Part shown: piece by piece, positions 1 through 4,327 of the stretch
How positions within the stretch are numbered: the stretch's first letter is position 1
How the letters are laid out: every line of letters starts with the position of its first letter
Position numbers and translations under genes: made by a program
Notes under the pieces: generated by a model
Told to the model about the DNA's origin: nothing
What the model saw: only the letters and a program-made list of their open reading frames with translations
Databases searched by the model: none
Assembly: GCA_029260195.1 (NCBI GenBank)
Contig: JAJDDS010000370.1
Location: 1 to 5,867, forward strand
Direction: 5' to 3'
Source of the DNA: Phycisphaerae bacterium
Lineage (GTDB): Bacteria > Planctomycetota > Phycisphaerae > UBA1845
DNA length: 5,867 bases

Positions 1-146
1 AGCCGGGTTGCGTGCGCGTGGGCGGGATAATGAACAGTTTGGTTTCTCCGGGTCCAGTTGGTAGACTGTCGGGGTGGATTTGCCGGGCATGCGGGCGCGG
101 AACATGGATCGCCGCCCTGCGGTCCGAAGCCAAGTGATGAAGCCGT

Positions 147-153
147 AAAGGAG
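147..153 (+). promoter_or_regulatory. Ribosome binding site of the dockerin/FG-GAP gene
   Basis: AAAGGAG lies eight bases before the ATG at 162, a near-ideal Shine-Dalgarno match and spacing. It fixes the start of the secreted protein gene. No convincing -35/-10 pair is visible in 1-146. A GATAAT at 26-31 resembles a -10 box but has no -35 partner at the right distance. Confidence 0.75.
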
Positions 154-161
154 ACCGGAAG

Positions 162-797
162 ATGCGCGGGAGTCGATGGTCGTTCTTGTTCTTGTTCGTG
201 AGTGTGGCGGTGGTGTTTGCGGGAGTGGCGCGGGGGCAGTGCGCGCACGGTGATCCGGACGGTAGCGGGACGTTGGACCTGTCGGACTACTCGGCGTTTG
301 TCGATTGTGCGTCGACGCCGCCGGGTACGCCGCTCGACGCCGAATGCGGGCCGGTTGATTTCGACGGGGACATGGACGTCGACAAGGCGGATTTCGGCAC
401 GTTCCAGCGTCTCTTTGGTGTGACGCACGGCGTGTTTCTCGACAATCCCGAGTTCGGAGTAGGAGACGGGCCGCGGGACGTGGCCATCGGCGACCTGGAC
501 GGCGACGGCGACCTCGATTTGGCCGTGGCGAACGGGGACGGCGACAGTGTCTCGGTCGTGCTGAACCACGGGAGCGGCACGTTTGCACACGACGTGCTCT
601 ACGGAGGGATTTTTCCTAGGTCGGTGTCGATGGGCGACCTAGACGGCGACGGCGACCTCGACCTGGCCGTGGCAAACGCGTCTGTCATCCCCGGCACAGT
701 CTCGGTCCTGCTGAACGAAGGTAATGGTACGTTTGCAGACCATTGTGGCCTACGATGCGGGGACCGCGCCTGCGTCGGTGGCTCTCGGGGACCTTGA
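162..797 (+). CDS. Secreted dockerin-like/FG-GAP repeat protein, N-terminal part (frameshifted gene)
   Basis: This probable exported, calcium-binding surface or extracellular protein has unknown substrate. Residues 1-25 are a signal peptide: basic MRGSR, a hydrophobic core, and likely cleavage after Ala-Arg-Gly before Gln26. Residues 31-85 form a dockerin-like pair of calcium loops. The first is degenerate (D31, D33, S35, T37, D39) and the second canonical (D66, D68, D70, D72, D77). Cysteines 27, 49 and 62 flank the module. Two FG-GAP/VCBS repeats follow, with GDLDGDGDLDLAVAN cores at residues 110-124 and 158-172, each followed by a VSVxLNxGxGTFA stretch. FG-GAP units build beta-propeller blades. 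The last 17 or so residues (after FAD) look nothing like the family and are out-of-frame read-through caused by an extra T at 743/744. The real reading frame continues to 1035, and the repaired product would be 290 residues. The start is supported by AAAGGAG eight bases upstream. The family call is firm, but the function is not known. Confidence 0.8.
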   Translation: MRGSRWSFLFLFVSVAVVFAGVARGQCAHGDPDGSGTLDLSDYSAFVDCASTPPGTPLDAECGPVDFDGDMDVDKADFGTFQRLFGVTHGVFLDNPEFGVGDGPRDVAIGDLDGDGDLDLAVANGDGDSVSVVLNHGSGTFAHDVLYGGIFPRSVSMGDLDGDGDLDLAVANASVIPGTVSVLLNEGNGTFADHCGLRCGDRACVGGSRGP

Positions 798-987
798 CGG
801 CGACGGCGACCTCGACCTGGCCGTGGCAAACGGGGGGTTCGGGGGTGGGGACAGCATCTCGGTCCTGCTGAACCAGGGCGACGGCACGTTTGCGGACGAT
901 GTGCTCTACTTGGCGGATGAGCACCCTCTCTCGGTCGCGATTGGCGACCTGGACGGCGACGGGGATCTCGACTTGGCGGTGGCCAAC
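489..987 (+). repeat. Four FG-GAP coding repeats with a 37-base perfect direct repeat
   Basis: The repeat cores start at 489, 633, 787 and 943, giving periods of 144, 154 and 156 bases. Only the 154-base step is not a multiple of three, which places the frameshift between repeats 2 and 3. Positions 642-678 and 796-832 are identical over 37 bases, far more than protein conservation requires at synonymous sites. This points to recent duplication or gene conversion. Confidence 0.85.
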
Positions 988-1035
988 TCTTGGGCCGACA
1001 ACGTCTCAGTTCTGCTGGGTGGGTGTATTCCGTAG
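724..1035 (+). pseudogene. C-terminal remainder of the frameshifted FG-GAP gene
   Basis: This reading frame is the continuation of the gene that starts at 162, shifted by one base. It carries the third and fourth FG-GAP cores (nucleotides 787-831 and 943-987), each followed by the usual SVLLNxGDGTFADD-like linker, and ends VSVLLGGCIP at a TAG. Family-like sequence resumes at the GTG at 745, where the sister repeats read GAC/GAT-GTG-CTC-TAC and this one reads GAC-CAT-T-GTG-GCC-TAC, so one T is surplus. The ATG at 724 is the first in frame. It lies inside the upstream ORF with only a badly spaced AAGG before it, so independent translation is unlikely. It has no signal peptide of its own. Either the gene is decayed, or the T is a sequencing or assembly error, which this sequence alone cannot decide. 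Confidence 0.75.
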
Positions 1036-1040
1036 GAAAG

Positions 1041-1200
1041 GAAAGCCGAAGGAAGGGGAAGCCAAGTGTCGAAAGCCGAAAGATGGAAGAATGGGACGGA
1101 GGGACGGAGAGGCGCTGGAATTGGGGGCATCTCTCTGCAATCTCTGCGTCTCCGCGGTGCATGTCTTTTTGTATGAGGAAGAATGCGGAAACCTGACAAC
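1041..1200. repeat. Intergenic repeat litter after the FG-GAP gene
   Basis: This purine-rich stretch has no credible gene. It contains GAAAGCCGAA twice (1041-1050 and 1071-1080), GGGACGGA in tandem (1093-1108), and a pyrimidine-rich triplet of near-copies TCTCTGCAA, TCTCTGCG and TCTCCGCGG (1132-1157). Spurious translations read VESRK-like on one frame and LCNLCVSAV or HRGDAEIAE-like on others. From memory, such phrases recur in over-predicted ORFs from intergenic repeats of planctomycetes and other phyla. I therefore read this as dispersed repeat remnants, not as protein-coding sequence. The internal repeats are visible; the link to known dispersed families is recall. Confidence 0.5.
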
Positions 1201-1201
1201 T

Positions 1202-1219
1202 GCCGACCGGGGGGTCGGC
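1202..1219. repeat. Perfect 7-bp hairpin in the convergent gap
   Basis: Arms GCCGACC (1202-1208) and GGTCGGC (1213-1219) flank a four-base loop. It lies between two converging genes and could help end transcription from either side, but neither strand shows a proper U-run after it, so it is not called a terminator. Confidence 0.45.
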
Positions 1220-1244
1220 CGCTACGGGGAGCGGGCGGATTGAG

Positions 1245-1266
1245 CACTGGCAGCAAGCTGCCAGTG
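1245..1266. repeat. Perfect 10-bp inverted repeat, possible bidirectional terminator or dispersed palindrome
   Basis: The arm CACTGGCAGC at 1245-1254 is exactly complementary to 1257-1266, with only AA between them. As RNA this would be an eight- or nine-pair stem with a small loop. It sits between the stops of two convergent genes (1035 and 1342), where a shared terminator would be expected, but no U-tract follows on either strand. A similar CACTGGC...GCCAGTG palindrome followed by GGCACCC is, from recall, a common dispersed repeat in planctomycete intergenic DNA. Confidence 0.5.
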
Positions 1267-1304
1267 GCACCCGGCACCCGACGGGGGGAGGGCATCGGTA
1301 GCAC

Positions 1305-1330
1305 TCCGCTTCCTGACGGGCGCGGCTCTG
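1305..1330 (-). repeat. 26-base 3'-end repeat element, copy 1 (LPDGRGS type)
   Basis: This copy matches 4289-4314 in 24 of 26 bases and the same orientation. It lies 11 bases after the TAA of the minus-strand response regulator gene. On that strand it has outer arms CCGC and GCGG, inner CC/GG pairs and a GTCA loop, with a GC/AA internal mismatch. Its plus-strand translation gives the LPDGRGS phrase familiar from spurious planctomycete ORFs. The placement suggests an RNA 3'-end or post-termination role, but this is unproven. Confidence 0.6.
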
Positions 1331-1341
1331 TTGGGGCGGGG

Positions 1342-2736
1342 TTACGTTGGGGCCATCTTGGGTTCGGTGTCCAGGTTGTAGCGTTTCATTTTCTTGTAGA
1401 GGGTGGTGCGGTTGATATCCAGTTCGGCGGCGGTTGTTTGTCTGCACCAATTGTTGCGGGCCAGGGCGGCTTCTATGACGCGGCGCTCGGGGTCCTCGAG
1501 AGCGGCGCGGAGGGATATGGGGGAGAGGAAATCGGGGGACGCGGGAGCACTGGCGGACTCGATGCTCTTGGGGGGGAGATCGGAGACGTCAATGTGTCGG
1601 CCTTTGACTAAGACGACGGCACGCTCGATGGCGTTTTCCAACTCGCGGACGTTGCCCGGCCAACCGTAACTTTGAAGACAACGCATAGCCTCGTCGGTGA
1701 TGCCGGGGATCTGTTTGTTGGCGCTTTGACAGTGGCGGGCCAGCAGATCCTGAGCGAGCAGTGGAATGTCGCCGATGCGCTCGGACAGGTTGGGCATCTG
1801 GATGGTGACGACGTTGATGCGGTAGTAAAGGTCCTGGCGGAAACGGCCCTGGGCGACTTCCTCCTCGAGGTCGAGGTTGGTGGCCATGATGACGCGGACG
1901 TCTACCTTCTCGGTCTTGTTGCTGCCGACCGGTTCGAACTCGCGCTCCTGGAGCACGCGGAGGAGCTTGACCTGGAGCGCGGGTGAGGCTGTCCCGATTT
2001 CGTCGAGGAAGATGGTCCCGCCGTCGGCTGCTTTGAATTTTCCGGCTTTGTCGCCGACCGCCCCGGTGAACGAGCCCCTTGCGTGTCCGAAGAGTTCGCT
2101 CTCGAGGAGTGCTTCGGGGATGGCGCCGCAACTGACCTCGATGAAAGGCTTGTCGCGTCGATCGCTGCGGTGGTGGATGACACGTGCGATCATGGATTTC
2201 CCGGTTCCGGATTCACCCCCGATGAGCACGTTGACGGCGGAGGTGGCCACGGCTTCGACGAGGTCGAAGACGCGCTGCATGCGGTAGTCGTGCCCAACGA
2301 CATTGTCGAGTCCGTATCGCTGGTCGAGTTGCTCGCGGAGTGATTGGCATTCGCGGAGCAGGGCGCACTGTTCCATGGCCCGCTGCACGACGAGCCGGAT
2401 TTCGTCGTCGACGATGGGCTTGGTGAGGTAGTCATAGGCGCCCATCTTGATGGCTTCGACGGCGCTTTCGATCGTGCCGTACCCGGTGATGAAGATGACC
2501 ACGATGTTGGGGTGTCGGGTCTTGATGGCGCGGAGTAGCTCGAACCCATGCGTGTCGGGCATGTTCATGTCGGAGACGACGAGGTCGTAGGATCGTCGAG
2601 CCAGGGCTTTCATGGTGTCGTCGAAGGAGCTCCCGGCGTCGACGTGGTAGCTCTCCACACGAAGGAGGTCGCTCAGGGAGTCGCGAACGATAGGGTCGTC
2701 GTCGACGACGAAGATGGTTCCGCGTTGATCGGTCAC
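1342..2736 (-). CDS. Sigma-54-dependent response regulator, NtrC/AtoC family
   Basis: This is a cytoplasmic transcription activator. Phosphorylation of its receiver domain lets the AAA+ ring remodel sigma-54 RNA polymerase at -24/-12 promoters. The receiver spans residues 5-120: acidic pocket D12-D14, phosphoacceptor D56, T84 and K106. The AAA+ domain spans about 145-385: Walker A GESGTGKS (174-181), sigma-54 contact loop GSFTGA (221-226, Ser in place of the usual Ala), Walker B GGTIFLDE (239-246), the FRQDLYYR stretch (299-306) with R300 and R306 as candidate arginine fingers, and GNVREL (361-366). A Fis-type helix-turn-helix follows at about 412-455. The length of 464 residues is normal. 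It starts with GTG, overlapping the stop of the kinase gene as GTGA, with GAGGAG eight bases before it, so the two are probably translationally coupled. The stop is TAA. The family is certain, but the target genes are unknown, so I give no symbol. Confidence 0.95.
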   Translation of the reverse strand: MTDQRGTIFVVDDDPIVRDSLSDLLRVESYHVDAGSSFDDTMKALARRSYDLVVSDMNMPDTHGFELLRAIKTRHPNIVVIFITGYGTIESAVEAIKMGAYDYLTKPIVDDEIRLVVQRAMEQCALLRECQSLREQLDQRYGLDNVVGHDYRMQRVFDLVEAVATSAVNVLIGGESGTGKSMIARVIHHRSDRRDKPFIEVSCGAIPEALLESELFGHARGSFTGAVGDKAGKFKAADGGTIFLDEIGTASPALQVKLLRVLQEREFEPVGSNKTEKVDVRVIMATNLDLEEEVAQGRFRQDLYYRINVVTIQMPNLSERIGDIPLLAQDLLARHCQSANKQIPGITDEAMRCLQSYGWPGNVRELENAIERAVVLVKGRHIDVSDLPPKSIESASAPASPDFLSPISLRAALEDPERRVIEAALARNNWCRQTTAAELDINRTTLYKKMKRYNLDTEPKMAPT

Positions 2737-3902
2737 TGAGGTCTCTCCTCGCGATTAGCCGGACGGCCGACCGGAGCGGTGGCCGCTCGGAGTGGATGGG
2801 CGAATTCGCCGGAACATTTTTCCAGCGGGATGTTGATCGTGAAGACGGCACCGCCGCCTTCGCGATCGGCAGCGGCGATGGTCCCGCCGAGCTGTTCGAT
2901 GAACTCCTTGCACATCGCCAGCCCCAACCCCACACCGCCCATTTCGGTTTTGGTTGTGTAGCGTGGTCGGAACACCATGCCGACGTCGTCGGGCAATCCG
3001 ACGCCGGTGTCCTCGAAGCGGAGAACGACGGCGTCGCCGGCGACGCCGGTGTTGACGGTGAGCATGCCGCCGTCGGGCATGGCGTCGAGCGCGTTCTTGA
3101 TGAGATTGCAGCAGACCTGATAGAGCTTGACGCTGTGGACGGAGGGCATGTTTTCGTGGCGGTAGCTTTCGGTGACGACGACGCCGGACTGTGTGGCGCG
3201 GTGTTCAAACGTGCGGACGGCGTCCTCGACGACCTGGTTGATGCTGATGGCGTGAGGTCGGGGGTCGCCATTCCCGTGGTCGGTGAGCATCTCACTGACG
3301 ATGCGGGCCATTTGCATCAGACCGGTCCTGGAGCGTCCGAGGTAATCGGCGATCTCGGGCGGCGCGGTGGCGCCCATGGAGCGGATCGTGAGGTTGATGT
3401 ACCGCAGGACGCCGTCGAGGGGGTTGTTGAGTTCGTGGGCGACGCGGGCTTGGAAACGGTCGGTGTTGAGCGGCGCGTCGCCCGCCCGTGAGTTCGGCCG
3501 CGCGGTGTCGGCGCTGATTCGGCGCCGCGCGGTGAGCAGACCGCAACGGGACGCGTCGGGAGAGTCGCTCGCCAGCGGGGCGACGGTCAGCTCGATGGCG
3601 TGGGGTTGGTCGGCCCCGGGTTCGGCGTCGTAGCGTAGGGTCTCATCGGATTGCAGCGCGTTGCGCAGCTCGGCGGACCAGCCGATGTTTCGCGGGGCGC
3701 CAGGGGTCGCATTGAGGACGACGTCGATGGTGGGTCCGTCCGCGAGTAGTACGTCGGCGGGTGGGTTTCGGTAGAGCATGCGCAGCTCGGCGTCGAAGAT
3801 GACGGCTGCGTCGGTCATGGCGTCGAGCACACTACGGGCGATGACCGGGAGGGGAGTGGGTGTGTCGCTCGCGGCGGTTGAGCTTTCGGATGGCGCGTTC
3901 AC
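2733..3902 (-). CDS. Soluble PAS-type sensor histidine kinase, partner of the NtrC-family regulator
   Basis: This enzyme autophosphorylates a histidine using ATP and passes the phosphate to a response regulator, almost certainly the one encoded directly downstream. With the chosen start it has 389 residues and no membrane segment, so it should act in the cytoplasm, like NtrB. Residues 20-125 are a probable PAS sensor domain. The HisKA dimerisation helix carries H156 in VAHELNNP (154-161). The ATPase domain has the N box (N266, N270 in NLIKNALDAM), the D/G1 box (D298 in FEDTGVG), FRPRYTTK (311-318) and the G2 box GGVGLGLAM (322-330). The open frame extends upstream to 4217, but that extension is low-complexity and crosses the candidate promoter. 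I prefer the GTG at 3902, which has GGGGGA eight bases upstream. A GTG at 3923 is a weaker alternative. The stop overlaps the regulator start (GTGA). The signal sensed cannot be told from the sequence. Confidence 0.9.
   Translation of the reverse strand: MNAPSESSTAASDTPTPLPVIARSVLDAMTDAAVIFDAELRMLYRNPPADVLLADGPTIDVVLNATPGAPRNIGWSAELRNALQSDETLRYDAEPGADQPHAIELTVAPLASDSPDASRCGLLTARRRISADTARPNSRAGDAPLNTDRFQARVAHELNNPLDGVLRYINLTIRSMGATAPPEIADYLGRSRTGLMQMARIVSEMLTDHGNGDPRPHAISINQVVEDAVRTFEHRATQSGVVVTESYRHENMPSVHSVKLYQVCCNLIKNALDAMPDGGMLTVNTGVAGDAVVLRFEDTGVGLPDDVGMVFRPRYTTKTEMGGVGLGLAMCKEFIEQLGGTIAAADREGGGAVFTINIPLEKCSGEFAHPLRAATAPVGRPANREERPQ
2745..2750 (-). promoter_or_regulatory. Ribosome binding site for the response regulator
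   Basis: GAGGAG on the minus strand, inside the 3' end of the kinase gene, lies eight bases before the GTG at 2736-2734. It supports the GTG start and the four-base overlap with the kinase stop. Confidence 0.7.
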
Positions 3903-3910
3903 GACCGGTT

Positions 3911-3938
3911 TCCCCCGCCGCACCGAACGGTGGCGCGG
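3911..3938 (-). promoter_or_regulatory. Kinase ribosome binding site and overlapping leader hairpin
   Basis: On the minus strand GGGGGA (3916-3911) precedes the GTG at 3902 by eight bases. Just upstream, CCGC (3938-3935) can pair with GCGG (3918-3915), and CACC with GGTG inside it around a GTTC loop. The two stems are separated by a two-by-two mismatch. The 3' arm takes two G residues of the ribosome binding site, so the hairpin could lower kinase translation. The pairing is visible; the effect is inferred. Confidence 0.4.
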
Positions 3939-3993
3939 CTGCCCGTTAGCGGACCCGAGTGTGTCTCGTGCTGTGCTGTGTTCCCCTGCAACG

Positions 3994-4021
3994 AGTATCG
4001 TCACGCGAGGGGCTGGGTCAA
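3994..4021 (-). promoter_or_regulatory. Candidate sigma-70-type promoter of the kinase/regulator operon
   Basis: The minus strand has TTGACC (4021-4016, five of six to the -35 consensus), a 16-base spacer, and GATACT (3999-3994, four of six to the -10 consensus). Transcription would start near 3987, giving a leader of about 85 bases before the GTG at 3902. This placement argues against the longer kinase ORF beginning at 4217. It is a pattern match only. Confidence 0.45.
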
Positions 4022-4052
4022 GCGAAATGATGACGCGCGACAACACCTTTAT

Positions 4053-4069
4053 GCGTTTTTTTGAAACGC
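4053..4069. repeat. Inverted repeat upstream of the operon promoter
   Basis: GCGTTT (4053-4058) and AAACGC (4064-4069) are perfectly complementary around TTTTG. It lies about 30 bases upstream of the candidate -35 box, within an otherwise rare A/T run in this GC-rich DNA. It may be a regulator site or a small hairpin, and no specific regulator is implied. Confidence 0.35.
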
Positions 4070-4097
4070 GGTGCGTGAGTGTCGCGGTGTGGCACTG

Positions 4098-4121
4098 TCC
4101 GGTAATCGTCCCCGCACCGGA
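4098..4121. promoter_or_regulatory. Dyad TCCGGT-N12-ACCGGA, possible operator
   Basis: The half-sites TCCGGT (4098-4103) and ACCGGA (4116-4121) are exact inverted copies with centres 18 bases apart. They lie about 110-135 bases upstream of the inferred kinase transcription start. Enhancer-like dyads at this distance are typical for NtrC-family proteins, so self-regulation is possible. One copy alone is weak evidence. Confidence 0.3.
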
Positions 4122-4276
4122 GTTACGCGGATACGTCGCGTGCGCGCGGGGTGATCGCTCCGATAACAAACGCGAGCGCGTTGACATTCGGCAACGGGAT
4201 GCGCGCGGGCGGGCCACCGGCTTCCGCGCGTGGCCGATAACGTGCGCGCGGGGTAGGTGACGCGCGGTGTTACGCG
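4122..4276. repeat. Region of paired short motifs and CG-alternating tracts
   Basis: Three motifs each occur twice: GTTACGCG (4122-4129, 4269-4276), CGTGCGCGCGGGGT (4139-4152, 4241-4254) and CCGATAAC (4160-4167, 4234-4241). Their order in the second set is reversed relative to the first while each motif keeps its orientation. Alternating purine-pyrimidine runs lie at 4137-4148 (12 bases), 4199-4207 (9), 4225-4232 (8) and 4240-4250 (11). No gene is supported here. The open frame running through it is a by-product of high GC. Confidence 0.45.
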
Positions 4277-4288
4277 TAGTCGTGGAGG

Positions 4289-4314
4289 TCCGCTCCCTGA
4301 CGGTCGCGGCTCTG
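4289..4314 (-). repeat. 26-base 3'-end repeat element, copy 2 (LPDGRGS type)
   Basis: This is the second copy of the element at 1305-1330 (24 of 26 bases identical), here 13 bases after the TAA of the phosphoglycerate mutase gene and on the same strand relative to that gene. In the transcribed strand CCGC pairs with GCGG. A symmetric GA/GA internal loop follows, then CC/GG, then a GTCA loop. GA opposite GA is the classic stable tandem sheared mismatch in RNA, whereas the opposite strand would give UC/UC. This favours a role in the minus-strand transcript. Confidence 0.6.
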
Positions 4315-4327
4315 ACGGCGCGAGCGG

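Noticed and set aside
225..245. Cys27 after the signal peptide as a lipoprotein site
   Set aside because: The residues before it are Ala-Arg-Gly-Gln, which do not fit a lipobox. Cleavage before Gln26 by signal peptidase I fits better.
1202..1266. Rho-independent terminators
   Set aside because: Both hairpins are perfect, but neither is followed by a U-run on either strand. They are recorded as repeats with a possible termination role.
599..1450. Long minus-strand open frame of 283 codons across the FG-GAP 3' half and the convergent gap
   Set aside because: It is antisense to a clear FG-GAP coding frame, is rich in Arg/Pro/Ser low-complexity sequence, and crosses intergenic repeats (HRGDAEIAE-like phrase). 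It also runs into the regulator's helix-turn-helix region in another frame.
2796..3491. Plus-strand open frame of 231 codons
   Set aside because: It is antisense to the histidine kinase ATPase domain. The composition reflects the complement of the real gene, and no motif or ribosome binding site supports it.
4091..4108. TGGCAC as the -24 half of a sigma-54 promoter
   Set aside because: The -12 half (TTGC-like) is missing at the required spacing, and it points toward no plus-strand gene.
4181..4186. Perfect TTGACA on the plus strand
   Set aside because: No -10-like hexamer lies 15-19 bases downstream, and no plus-strand gene follows before the antisense phosphoglycerate mutase.
3903..4217. 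N-terminal extension of the kinase to an ATG at 4217 (494 residues)
   Set aside because: The extension is Arg/Ser/Thr-rich with no domain, crosses a candidate promoter and several inverted repeats, and lacks a ribosome binding site as good as the one before the GTG at 3902.
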